Origin: an uncultured Nesterenkonia sp.
Lineage (GTDB): Bacteria; Actinomycetota; Actinomycetes; Actinomycetales; Micrococcaceae
DNA length: 7,735 nt
Assembly: GCA_946221825.1 (NCBI GenBank)
Contig: CAMINA010000057.1
Span: forward strand, 1-7,735
Reading direction: 5' to 3'
Shown here: piece after piece, positions 1-6,744 of the stretch
How the letters are laid out: every line of letters begins with the position of its first letter
Position numbering within the stretch: position 1 is the stretch's first letter
Made by a program: the position numbers and the translations under genes
The notes under the pieces: model-generated
The model's database searches: none
Told to the model about the DNA's origin: nothing
The model's input: the letters and a program-made list of their open reading frames with translations, nothing else

Positions 1-44
1 TCCGTGGATGGCGGAATGTGTGATGATGAAGTTGTTCCGGGCTC

Positions 45-73
45 ATCTTAACAGAGTCGGCACAGTTTGACAC
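45..73 (-). promoter_or_regulatory. Possible promoter reading left, out of the window
   Basis: On the minus strand a TAAGAT box (45-50) fits the actinobacterial -10 pattern TAnnnT. It is preceded, after a 17-base spacer, by GTGTCA (68-73), which matches four of six bases of TTGACA. The site begins 8 bases after the xerC stop codon and would drive whatever lies left of position 1. In many actinobacteria that neighbourhood holds rpsB-tsf, so a ribosomal-protein promoter is plausible but not shown. The rest of 1-80 contains no gene or hairpin that I can support. This is a motif match only. Confidence 0.3.
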
Positions 74-80
74 CCACCTT

Positions 81-1031
81 TCACGCCCGCGGATGCGAGC
101 GTCCGTATGCCTCCCTCAGCCGGTCCACCGAGACGTGGGTATAGATCTGCGTGGTGGACAGAGAGGCATGCCCCAGCAGCTCCTGGACGGTGCGCAGATC
201 CGCGCCGCCGTCGAGCAGATGCGTAGCGGCACTGTGTCGGAGCGCATGAGGGCCCCGCGCCGCCGTCGTCCCCAATGCTTCGAGCTGCTCGTCGACGACC
301 TTGCGCACCACGCGCACATCGATCCGGCGTCCGCGTCGGCCCAGGAACAGCGCGCGTCCGGACTCCTCGCCTGCCAGCGCGGGCCGGCCCTCATCCAGCC
401 ACTGCTGGACGGCCTGTTCCGCAGGTGCGCCGAAAGGCACCATCCGTTCCTTGCCGCCCTTTCCCAGGACACGCACCATCCGGCGGTCCGAGGCGAAGGA
501 GTCCAGATCCAGCCCCGCGAGTTCGGAGACGCGCATCCCTGTGGCATAGAGCAGCTCGATCATCGCCTCGTCCCGCAGCGTGATCGCGTAGGCGGCGGGG
601 TCCTGGTCGCGAGTCTGCTCACCGGCTTGACTGCGGTGATGCAGACGCTGGGTCAGTGTGTCCACGTGCTGCTCCTGGAGCACATCGGGCAGATGAGAGC
701 TGCGTGAGGAGCTGCGCAGCCGGACCGCTGGATCTTCGGGCAGGTGGCCCCTGCGGTGAGCCCAGGAGGAGAACGCCCGGACGGAGGCGATCTTGCGGTT
801 CAGCGTGCTGCGGCTGAGTCCCTGCTCGTGCAGCTGTGCCAACCAGGCCCGGATACGGACCAGGTTCAGGTCCTCCAGAGCCCCCTGACTCTGGATCAGC
901 TGTGCGAGATCACTTCGGTATGAGCGGATGCTGTGCTCGGAGAGCCCTCGCTCGTAGACCAGGTGAGAGACGAACTCCTCCAACAGGGGGTCCTGCGCTG
1001 AGTCCTCCTGGGAGCTGCTCGAAGGGTGCAT
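81..1031 (-). CDS. xerC: Tyrosine recombinase XerC (chromosome dimer resolution)
   Basis: Site-specific tyrosine recombinase of 316 aa. In the known family XerC acts with XerD at dif to resolve chromosome dimers, coordinated with FtsK at the division site. Residues about 13-105 form the SAM-like core-binding domain (LLEEFVSHLVYERGLSEHS...). Residues about 150-310 form the catalytic domain with the full active site: R167 in ATGMRVSEL, K191 in GKGGKERMVP, H262 and R265 in HALRH, H288 in LLGHASLSTTQ and nucleophile Y297 in IYTHV. The linker between the domains (about 118-150) looks somewhat long and polar. The start chosen is the only ATG giving family length; its GGAGG (1045-1049) sits 13 bases upstream, longer than usual. 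The open frame extends further upstream, but that part lies antisense to yraN. Assignment as XerC rather than XerD or a phage integrase rests on length and on the yraN-comM-dprA neighbourhood, where actinobacterial xerC normally sits. Confidence 0.93.
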   Translation of the reverse strand: MHPSSSSQEDSAQDPLLEEFVSHLVYERGLSEHSIRSYRSDLAQLIQSQGALEDLNLVRIRAWLAQLHEQGLSRSTLNRKIASVRAFSSWAHRRGHLPEDPAVRLRSSSRSSHLPDVLQEQHVDTLTQRLHHRSQAGEQTRDQDPAAYAITLRDEAMIELLYATGMRVSELAGLDLDSFASDRRMVRVLGKGGKERMVPFGAPAEQAVQQWLDEGRPALAGEESGRALFLGRRGRRIDVRVVRKVVDEQLEALGTTAARGPHALRHSAATHLLDGGADLRTVQELLGHASLSTTQIYTHVSVDRLREAYGRSHPRA

Positions 1032-1163
1032 ACCCCGATTGTTTCCTCCACACACCGCCCCGCGCCCTGCACGACACGCCCACGCCTCCCCAGAACGGGG
1101 ATTCCTCACCCACGCTGCCTCTGCCTGCGGTGAAGCTGGGTCAGGGACGAGAGGAGCACACTG
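1032..1163. promoter_or_regulatory. Divergent xerC/yraN intergenic region
   Basis: This 132-base gap separates the divergent starts of xerC (left) and yraN (right), so promoters for both transcription units should lie here or just inside the genes. I can see the xerC ribosome-binding site (GGAGGAAA on the minus strand, ending near 1049) and the yraN one (GAGGAG, 1151-1156). A short inverted repeat, TCCCC (1087-1091) and GGGGA (1097-1101), has a 5-base loop and could be an operator or chance. No convincing -35/-10 pair and no LexA-type box was recognised on either strand. Confidence 0.4.
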
Positions 1164-1526
1164 ATGCGGATCAAGGACAGGATCGGGGCCCTGGGCGAGG
1201 AGCTTGCGGCGGAGCATCTGCAGGGGCGCGGCCATGTCGTGCTGCACCAGAGGTGGCGCTGCCCCACCGGCGAGCTGGACCTGGTGACCCGGCACCACGA
1301 CACTCTGGTGGGCGTGGAGGTCAAGACCCGTCGAGGAACCGGGTTCGGGCACCCCTTGGAGGCAGTCGACGCCCAGAAGCGGGAGCGTCTGTACCGGCTC
1401 CTGCTGGAATATGCCGTCGCCCAGGAGCTGCTCGGCGTTCCGCGGCGCCTGGATGTCATCGGGCTGATCCTCTCCCCGGACGGCACCTGCCGGGAGCTCA
1501 CCCATCTGCAGGACGTGCGCCCATGA
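1164..1526 (+). CDS. yraN: UPF0102 family protein YraN (nuclease-fold, function unknown)
   Basis: Protein of 120 aa, normal for the UPF0102/YraN family. The family has a restriction-endonuclease-like fold and is presumed to act on nucleic acid, but its substrate and role are not established. The family signature is intact: G11-E12 in IGALGEELAAEHL, GELDLV at 36-41 (E37, D39), VEVKTR at 51-56 (E52, K54) in the PD-(D/E)XK-like position, the FGHPLEAVDAQK segment at 61-72, and D97 in RRLDVIG. The start is supported by GAGGAG (1151-1156), 7 bases upstream. The stop overlaps the comM start as ATGA, so the two are probably translationally coupled in one operon with dprA. In most actinobacteria this gene follows rnhB and DUF2469 on the same strand; here it instead leads a divergent operon beside xerC. 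Confidence 0.92.
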   Translation: MRIKDRIGALGEELAAEHLQGRGHVVLHQRWRCPTGELDLVTRHHDTLVGVEVKTRRGTGFGHPLEAVDAQKRERLYRLLLEYAVAQELLGVPRRLDVIGLILSPDGTCRELTHLQDVRP

Positions 1527-3106
1527 GCATGGGGCGAGCAGCCGGAGTCGTGCTGATGGGGACTCAGGGGCACATGATCGAGGTGGAGGCGGACATCAGT
1601 CAGACCCTGCCGGCCTTCGTGCTGCTGGGCCTGCCGGATGCCTCGTTGAAGGAGAGCCAGGACAGGATCCGCTCCGCAGCCAATAACGCGGGCCTGGCCC
1701 TGCCGCCGCGTAAGCTCACCATCAATCTGCTGCCCGCTCCCCTGCGGAAGTCCGGCTCCTCACTGGATCTGGCGATCCTGATGAGCGCGTGGGCGGCAGA
1801 CCGTCACGTCACAGGGACCGCGGGCACCGTGTTCTTGGCTGAGCTCGGGCTGGACGGGCGTCTTCGCCCAGTGCGCGGTGTGCTGCCGGCGGTGGCCGCG
1901 GCGGTCAGAGCCGGCCTCAGCCGCGTGGTGGTCTCCCGGGGCAATGCCGCCGAGGCGGCCCTCGTCCCGGGAGCCGAGGTCCTGGCGGGAGACCATGTCA
2001 TCGAGGTCGCCTACGCCTTCCGCAGCGATCAGTGGAAGGAGCTCCCGTCCGGGATCCCTGAACCCCTGGACCGTCATTGGGGAGGCACCACGGTCCAGAC
2101 GAACGATCAGGACATCTCTGCACCAGAGATTGCGGCCCCGGAGGTCCCGGATCTGGCCGAGGTGCATGGGCAGCATGAGGCGCGGTTCGCCTTGGAGGCC
2201 GCCGCCGCAGGTGGACATCATCTGCTGCTGGTCGGGCCTCCGGGTGCCGGGAAGACCATGATGGCCGAACGGCTGCCCAGCATCCTGCCGCCTCTGGATG
2301 AGGAGGCCGCTATGGAGGTCACCGCCATCGCCTCGATCACCGCGAACGCCAAGACAGTGACTTCCCTGCAGCGCACTCCCCCGTTCGAGTCTCCCCATCA
2401 CAGCGCCAGCTCTGCCGCCATCGTGGGCGGCGGCGCCCGGGTGGCCGCGCCCGGGGCGGTGACTCGAGCGCACCGCGGGGTACTCTTCCTGGATGAGGCG
2501 CCGGAACATTCACGGCAGGTTCTCGATTCGCTCCGCCAGCCCCTCGAATCCGGCTACGTCTCACTGCACCGCTCAGAAGGGTCGGTGACCTACCCGGCGC
2601 GCTTCCAGCTGGTGATGGCGGCCAACCCCTGCCTGTGCGGGATGAACACCGGTTCCGGGACGCTGTGCACCTGCACAGTCCTGCAGCGCCGGACCTACCT
2701 CTCACGGATCTCGGGGCCCCTGCTGGACCGCATCGACTGCCAGGTCCAGGTGGAACGGCCACGTTCGGTCTCCCAGAGCCTGGAGTCCTCGGGCGAGTCC
2801 TCCGGCGCTGTGCTGCGACGGGTGCTGCGGGCCCGTGCTGCGCAGCGGGAACGCCTGGCCCCCTGGGGCTTGGAGCTGAACAGTCAGGTCTCTCTGAAGC
2901 TGCTCTCCCACGGGCTGAGGCTTCCCCGGACCACCACCGGCCTACTGGATGAGGCGCTGGACCGAGCCGATCTGTCGCTGCGCGGCTATGTCCGAGTGCT
3001 ACGCCTTGCCTGGACGATCAGTGACATCAGCGGAGAGGACCGGCCCGGAGAAGAACACATCGACGCCGCCGTCCAACTGCGTCAACAGGTGGGCGGACCG
3101 GCATGA
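1523..3106 (+). CDS. comM: ComM/YifB family AAA+ ATPase (Mg-chelatase-like)
   Basis: AAA+ protein of 527 aa, slightly longer than the roughly 506 aa of E. coli YifB. ComM of naturally transformable bacteria is a hexameric helicase that drives branch migration to extend integration of incoming DNA; in non-competent species its role is unclear. Domains in order: an N-terminal Lon-like ChlI domain (about 1-165), the ATPase (about 210-410) with Walker A GPPGAGKT (238-245) and Walker B VLFLDE (320-325), a Cys-rich insert with C370, C372, C382 and C384 that may bind metal, the SGPLLDRID segment (397-405), and a C-terminal Mg-chelatase domain ending near EEHIDAAVQLR. Some positions depart from the consensus as I know it: NPCLCG for NPCPCG, FLDEAPEH for FLDELPEF, and GYVRVLRLAWTI for GYDRVLRVARTI. 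The catalytic motifs are intact. The ATG at 1523 overlaps the yraN stop; an alternative ATG lies two codons on. Its stop overlaps the dprA start. Confidence 0.93.
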   Translation: MSMGRAAGVVLMGTQGHMIEVEADISQTLPAFVLLGLPDASLKESQDRIRSAANNAGLALPPRKLTINLLPAPLRKSGSSLDLAILMSAWAADRHVTGTAGTVFLAELGLDGRLRPVRGVLPAVAAAVRAGLSRVVVSRGNAAEAALVPGAEVLAGDHVIEVAYAFRSDQWKELPSGIPEPLDRHWGGTTVQTNDQDISAPEIAAPEVPDLAEVHGQHEARFALEAAAAGGHHLLLVGPPGAGKTMMAERLPSILPPLDEEAAMEVTAIASITANAKTVTSLQRTPPFESPHHSASSAAIVGGGARVAAPGAVTRAHRGVLFLDEAPEHSRQVLDSLRQPLESGYVSLHRSEGSVTYPARFQLVMAANPCLCGMNTGSGTLCTCTVLQRRTYLSRISGPLLDRIDCQVQVERPRSVSQSLESSGESSGAVLRRVLRARAAQRERLAPWGLELNSQVSLKLLSHGLRLPRTTTGLLDEALDRADLSLRGYVRVLRLAWTISDISGEDRPGEEHIDAAVQLRQQVGGPA

Positions 3107-4506
3107 ACCGCCAGTCTCTCAGCACAGGGCCGCACGAGCATCGACACGACGAAGGGATCAGCGCGGTGGACACTCAGGAACATCTTCGGCAGGTTCGGGC
3201 CGAGCTGAGCCGGATCGTCGAACCAGGCGACCTGCTGGCCGGCGTAGTCGTGGAGCATATGGGCTGCTTCGAGGCCCACGCGCTGATCCGCAGCGGCGAG
3301 TCTCCCCCAGACCGCCTGGTGCAGTCGGTCGCCGAGGCCTCAGAGGCCGCAGGCCTCAGTGGACGCCAACGTGATCTGCGCGAAGCGCTGGTGCGTTGGC
3401 GCACTCGACAGGGTCAGGCCGCCGGTGCTCGCGACCTCGCCACGCTGCGACGTCTCGGCGGCGGGATCCTGGTCCCCGAGGATCCCCATTGGCCCGCAGG
3501 ACTGAGGGACTTGGGGCCGGCCCAGCCTCTGGCGCTGTGGTGGCGCCGGGACCCGTCCTCCCACCCCATCGAGACCTTGCCGGAACTGCACCGGACTGTG
3601 GCGGTGGTGGGCTCACGGGAGGTCACTGACTACGGCTCCCGGGTCACCGCGGAGATCTGCGAGACCTTGGCTGAGCGCCAGATGTGTCTGCTCTCCGGAG
3701 GCGCCTACGGGGTCGACGCCGCCGTTCACCGCGCGGCACTGCGGGTATGGGAACGCCGCAGCGACCATCGAGATACAGGACCAGATCCAGAAGCAGATGC
3801 ACCCTCACCGATCCCCACTGTGGCGGTGCTCGCCGGAGGTCTGGACCGCCTCTATCCGGCTGGCAACGATTCCCTGCTCCGCGGGGTGGCGCAGGCGGGG
3901 CTGCTGCTCAGCGAGCTGGCCCCCGGGTCCTCACCCAGCAAGCACCGGTTCCTTCAGCGGAACCGCATCATCGCGGCACTGGCCTCGGTGACTGTGGTGC
4001 CGGAGGCCCGCTGGCGCAGCGGAGCTCAGAACACCGCGCATCATGCCCTCACCCTGGGCAGACCGGTGGGTGCCGTACCTGGCAGCGTGTACTCTCCGCT
4101 CTCCGCCGGTTGTCACCGGCTGCTGCGCGAGACCCCCACAGAGATGGTCCGAGACGCGACCGACGTGGCGGAGCTGATCGCCTCCAGGGCACCTGCAGCG
4201 GACTCGGTGCCGCAACCCAGCCAGCAGATGCTGGTCCTTCCCACAGGAGAGCAAGACTCCCCACGGAAGGCCACGACCGACGCCACAACGGAGGTCAGCC
4301 GCCCGGAAGACTCTCTCGGGGAGGCGGACCGACTGTTGCTGGATGCCCTGCCCAAACGTCGGCTCAGCGCCCCGGGCAAACTCTCGGAGGTCGCGGGCCT
4401 GCCGATGCCACAGGTGCTGGGCGGTCTCAGTCGTCTGAAGCGCAAGGGGTTGGCCCGGTCGGTCAACGGCCAGTGGGGCAAGACTCTGAGCCGGCCGTCC
4501 TCATGA
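3103..4506 (+). CDS. dprA: DNA-processing protein DprA (Smf)
   Basis: DprA of 467 aa. Known DprA proteins bind single-stranded DNA and load RecA during transformation; in many actinobacteria the gene is conserved although competence is unproven. An N-terminal helix-hairpin-type region (about 20-110) precedes the Rossmann-like DNA_processg_A domain (about 115-370), which carries GSREVTDYG (170-178), SGGAYGVD (198-205), GGLDRLYP (245-252), SELAPG (270-275) and the RNRII segment (286-290). A winged-helix-like domain closes the protein (about 402-467). Residues about 215-238 (WERRSDHRDTGPDPEADAPS...) form a polar, Pro/Asp-rich insertion in the core domain, where compact homologues have only a few residues. 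A second unconserved stretch (about 365-405) links to the winged helix. The start overlaps the comM stop (ATGA) and AGGTGG lies 10 bases upstream. A second possible start would remove part of the variable N-terminus. Confidence 0.93.
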   Translation: MNRQSLSTGPHEHRHDEGISAVDTQEHLRQVRAELSRIVEPGDLLAGVVVEHMGCFEAHALIRSGESPPDRLVQSVAEASEAAGLSGRQRDLREALVRWRTRQGQAAGARDLATLRRLGGGILVPEDPHWPAGLRDLGPAQPLALWWRRDPSSHPIETLPELHRTVAVVGSREVTDYGSRVTAEICETLAERQMCLLSGGAYGVDAAVHRAALRVWERRSDHRDTGPDPEADAPSPIPTVAVLAGGLDRLYPAGNDSLLRGVAQAGLLLSELAPGSSPSKHRFLQRNRIIAALASVTVVPEARWRSGAQNTAHHALTLGRPVGAVPGSVYSPLSAGCHRLLRETPTEMVRDATDVAELIASRAPAADSVPQPSQQMLVLPTGEQDSPRKATTDATTEVSRPEDSLGEADRLLLDALPKRRLSAPGKLSEVAGLPMPQVLGGLSRLKRKGLARSVNGQWGKTLSRPSS

Positions 4507-4533
4507 GGAGCACCTGTCGCCAGACGGCCCTCC

Positions 4534-4548
4534 GCTGAGCCGGTCAGC
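4534..4548. terminator. Weak hairpin between convergent dprA and rnhB
   Basis: GCTGA (4534-4538) and TCAGC (4544-4548) form a 5-bp stem with a 5-base loop in the 48-base gap between two converging genes. A shared bidirectional terminator would be expected here, but the stem is short and there is no T-run on either side. The tail ends of both transcripts may instead overlap. Confidence 0.22.
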
Positions 4549-4554
4549 TACGAC

Positions 4555-5223
4555 TCAGACGCCGAGGTTCCAGCTCCTGCGGTGGAAGCGCGTCACCCCG
4601 CGGGACGTCAAGGCCTGTCGATGAGCCGCCGAGCCATAGCCGCGGTTGGAGTGCCACCCGTACTCGGGGTGGTCCGCAGCCAGCTGCTCCATCAGACGAT
4701 CCCGTTCGACCTTGGCGATCACACTGGCACAGGCCACCGTCAGGCAACGGACATCGGCCTTGACCTCGCAGCGGACCCGATCAGAGTTGCCGCCGGTCAG
4801 CCAATCGTGGGACCCGTCCAGGATGACCGCGTCCAGCCGGGCGCCCAGCTGCTGCTCCACAGCGTTGAGTGCGGCGAGCCCGGCGCTGCGCATGGCCGCT
4901 CCGATCCCGACGGCGTCGATCTCTTCGGCCTGGCGGTGCTGAACGCTGAAGGCTGCGGCATGCTCACAGATGATCGGGGACCACCGGGTCCGAGCCTTGG
5001 CCGTCAGCAGCTTGGAGTCGCGGACCCCGTCCAGGTGATCCACCACCCCGGTCTCTGCCGGGACCTGCTGCAGCAGCGGGTCGTGCATGTCGAAGACCGA
5101 GACTCCGATGCTCACCGGACCGGCCAGGGCGCCCCGCCCGACCTCATCGACGCCGGCGATGTAGCGCGCGCCGGTGGTGGCCGCCAGGCGGAGCTCCGGC
5201 AGCAGTGTGGCATTCTCAGGCAT
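4555..5223 (-). CDS. rnhB: Ribonuclease HII
   Basis: Ribonuclease HII of 222 aa, which cleaves the RNA strand of RNA/DNA hybrids and initiates removal of single ribonucleotides from DNA in the cytoplasm. The four-carboxylate active site is readable: D26 and E27 in AGVDEVGRG, D136 in VILDGSHDW, and D157 in EVKADVRCLTVACASVIAK. The downstream KVERD (171-175) and the GYGS..H motif (195-201) are also present. Length is normal for the family. The ATG lies 9 bases after the stop of the upstream lepB copy, so the gene is probably co-transcribed with it; the ribosome-binding site is weak (GAGGA about 16 bases upstream). In most actinobacteria rnhB is followed by a DUF2469 gene. Here it is instead followed by the 3' end of dprA on the opposite strand. 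Confidence 0.95.
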   Translation of the reverse strand: MPENATLLPELRLAATTGARYIAGVDEVGRGALAGPVSIGVSVFDMHDPLLQQVPAETGVVDHLDGVRDSKLLTAKARTRWSPIICEHAAAFSVQHRQAEEIDAVGIGAAMRSAGLAALNAVEQQLGARLDAVILDGSHDWLTGGNSDRVRCEVKADVRCLTVACASVIAKVERDRLMEQLAADHPEYGWHSNRGYGSAAHRQALTSRGVTRFHRRSWNLGV

Positions 5224-5232
5224 GGATCAGGG

Positions 5233-6006
5233 TCACCCGTCCTCGGCGTCTGACTGTTCTTCAGCCGGAGGCTCATCGGGCACCTGCTCGAAGGGATCCC
5301 GGTCGGAACCGCCGCCGGACCAGTTCTGCCAGGGCCAGATGACCGCCGCGGATCGACCGATGATGTCATCGACGGGCACAGCACCCATATCCGAATCCTC
5401 GGTGTGGGCGCGGGAGTCGGCCGAGGCGCTGCGGTGATCGCCGAGCAGCCAGACGGAGTCCTCGGGGACGGTCACGTCGAACTCTGCGTCGCTGGGAGCG
5501 TCTCCGGGGAAGAGATAGGGCTCATCGATGGGTTCGCCGTTGACCAGGATCCGCCCCTGATCGTCGCAGCACTCCACGTGGTCGCCCTCCATGCCGACCA
5601 CGCGCTTGACCACGTAGTGGGAGGAGGTGTCGGGCATCAAGCCCACGAAGGTCATGGCGTCCTGGAAGGCATTGGTCTCAGGTTCGGAGCCGCTGCCCCA
5701 CCACTCCCGAGTATCTTCGAAGACCACCACGTCGCCGCGTTCGATGTCCATGATCCCGGGGGCCAACAGATTGACCACGATCCGGTCATCCACCTGGAGC
5801 GTCTGCTCCATCGACTCAGAAGGGATGTAGAAGGCACGCAGGAAGAAGGTCTTCACCACGAAAGAGATGACGATGGCCAGCACGATCACGATGGCGCACT
5901 CCGTCACGAAGGACAGCAGCGGGCTGCGTTCCTTCAGCGTGCGCCGACGTCCGGAGACCTCCCGGCGCTGCCGCCGGGTCCGCGGCTCCTCGTCGCTCTC
6001 AGCCAT
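5233..6006 (-). CDS. lepB: Type I signal peptidase, second of two tandem copies
   Basis: Membrane-bound serine peptidase of 257 aa that removes signal peptides from exported preproteins. A basic cytoplasmic N-terminus (about 1-28, rich in R/K) precedes a single membrane helix (about 33-56). Catalytic S65 lies in YIPSESMEQTL and the general base K134 in YVVKRVVGMEGD. Box E is GDHRSASADSR (189-199), and IIGRSAAVIWPW follows. A vicinal Cys pair (C146-C147) in CCDDQGR matches the other copy. The C-terminal tail after about residue 230 is strongly acidic and predicted to be outside the cell. The start at 6006 has GGAGAG (6011-6016) 4 bases upstream; it overlaps the stop of the preceding lepB by 8 bases, which suggests translational coupling. 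The open frame extends 17 codons further up, but without a better ribosome-binding site and wholly within the other lepB. Confidence 0.93.
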   Translation of the reverse strand: MAESDEEPRTRRQRREVSGRRRTLKERSPLLSFVTECAIVIVLAIVISFVVKTFFLRAFYIPSESMEQTLQVDDRIVVNLLAPGIMDIERGDVVVFEDTREWWGSGSEPETNAFQDAMTFVGLMPDTSSHYVVKRVVGMEGDHVECCDDQGRILVNGEPIDEPYLFPGDAPSDAEFDVTVPEDSVWLLGDHRSASADSRAHTEDSDMGAVPVDDIIGRSAAVIWPWQNWSGGGSDRDPFEQVPDEPPAEEQSDAEDG

Positions 6007-6718
6007 CGTTCTCTCCGTTCTCGAGCCGGCGGCGATCATCCCAGGGCCAGAAGACATCGGTGGCTCGTCCGATGATGCGATCTTCGCTGATCATACCCCC
6101 GCCGGGGGCTCCCAACAGGGCGCGGGAGTCGACCGAGACTTCGCGGTGATCGCCCATCACCCAGACTCTGCCCGGTGGGACCACTGACTCGAAGGAGGTC
6201 TCGGAGGCCGGCGTCTCCGCCGATGGCGGGGTGGCCAGGTAGGGCTCCTCCGTGGGTTCACCGTTGACGGTCACCCGTCCCTGGTCATCGCAGCAGGCCA
6301 CGGTGTCGCCTCCTACGGCGATCACCCGTTTGACGTAGGTGTCCGGAGGGGAACCGATCCCGAACCAGTGGCCGATCTGCTCAAACGTCTGAGCCATGAC
6401 CCCGGACTGACCCTCATAGGGGGCGAAGGATCCGGTCCCGTCGAAGATGATGAGGTCCCCGTGCTGGGCCCCCTCCTCGTGGGGGTACCCCTTCTCGACC
6501 AGGATCCGTTCGCCGTCGTCGAGGGTGGGGTACATCGAGTCCTGGCTGACCGTGTAGACATCGGTCACGAAGCTGCGCAGCAGCACTGTGGCCGCCAGGG
6601 CCAGGAGCACCACGACGCCGAGCAGGTGGCGCAGCTTCAGCCGCCGCCCACTCGCACGGCAAGAGCCCCGGGCCGGAAGCTCGGAGGCTTCAGGCCCGGG
6701 GCTCTTCTGAGAGTTCAT
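5999..6718 (-). CDS. lepB: Type I signal peptidase, first of two tandem copies
   Basis: Signal peptidase I of 239 aa, paralogous to its downstream neighbour. A variable, basic N-terminus (about 1-30) is followed by one membrane helix (about 31-50). Catalytic S61 lies in VSQDSMYPTL, K130 in TYVKRVIAVGGD, and box E is GDHREVSVDSR (189-199), followed by IIGRATDVFWPW. It shares the CCDDQGR..VNGEP..EPYL segment (142-161) with the second copy, evidence of duplication, but the N-termini, tails and linkers have diverged. The ATG at 6718 directly follows an in-frame TGA, and I see no ribosome-binding site before it. Codons 5-20 are also the arms of a strong hairpin. No in-frame ATG, GTG or TTG occurs between the hairpin and the membrane helix, so 6718 is the only conventional start. 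It is possibly reached by reinitiation after rplS, 39 bases upstream. The product call is secure; the start is less so. Confidence 0.9.
   Translation of the reverse strand: MNSQKSPGPEASELPARGSCRASGRRLKLRHLLGVVVLLALAATVLLRSFVTDVYTVSQDSMYPTLDDGERILVEKGYPHEEGAQHGDLIIFDGTGSFAPYEGQSGVMAQTFEQIGHWFGIGSPPDTYVKRVIAVGGDTVACCDDQGRVTVNGEPTEEPYLATPPSAETPASETSFESVVPPGRVWVMGDHREVSVDSRALLGAPGGGMISEDRIIGRATDVFWPWDDRRRLENGENDG
6661..6706 (-). terminator. Strong terminator-like hairpin after rplS, inside the 5' end of lepB
   Basis: AAGAGCCCCGGGCC (6661-6674) is the exact reverse complement of 6693-6706, giving a 14-bp GC-rich stem. After a single G/A mismatch, the inner arms GAAGC (6676-6680) and GCTTC (6687-6691) add 5 bp around a 6-base loop. 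In the minus direction the hairpin starts 52 bases after the rplS stop, a usual distance for an intrinsic terminator, but only CTCTT, not a long T-run, follows. It also encodes residues 5-20 of the first lepB, so it could attenuate rather than fully end transcription into lepB-lepB-rnhB. The structure is directly visible; its function is inferred. Confidence 0.6.
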
Positions 6719-6744
6719 TCAGCGAATGATGTCAGCGCATGATG
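6719..6744. repeat. 13-bp tandem repeat next to the lepB start
   Basis: TCAGCGAATGATG (6719-6731) is followed directly by TCAGCGCATGATG (6732-6744), 12 of 13 bases identical. A partial third TCAG follows at 6747-6750. The pair fills most of the 39-base rplS-lepB gap. On the minus strand each unit reads CATCAT-CGCTGA, and the last TGA abuts the lepB ATG. It could be a replication-slippage duplication or a paired binding site. Confidence 0.7.

Noticed and set aside
67..72. Perfect TTGACA on the plus strand
   Set aside because: No TAnnnT-like box follows at 16-18 bases, and it would point into the 3' end of xerC as antisense.
81..1031. Tyrosine recombinase as a mark of an integrated element
   Set aside because: No att-like repeats, no tRNA gene, and only housekeeping neighbours; the position matches chromosomal xerC.
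1032..1505. In-frame upstream extension of xerC by 158 codons
   Set aside because: The extension is antisense to yraN and has no recombinase similarity; the ATG at 1031 gives the normal family length.
836..1522. In-frame upstream extension of comM by 229 codons
   Set aside because: It lies antisense to the start of xerC and out of frame over yraN, has no family features, and the ATGA overlap at 1523 marks the natural start.
3684..4538. Long plus-strand open frame (284 codons) overlapping dprA
   Set aside because: Arg/Gly/Pro-rich composition typical of a GC-rich shadow frame; dprA occupies the region with clear motifs.
4582..5253. Long plus-strand open frame antisense to rnhB
   Set aside because: rnhB has an intact active site in the opposite frame; the antisense frame shows no recognisable domain.
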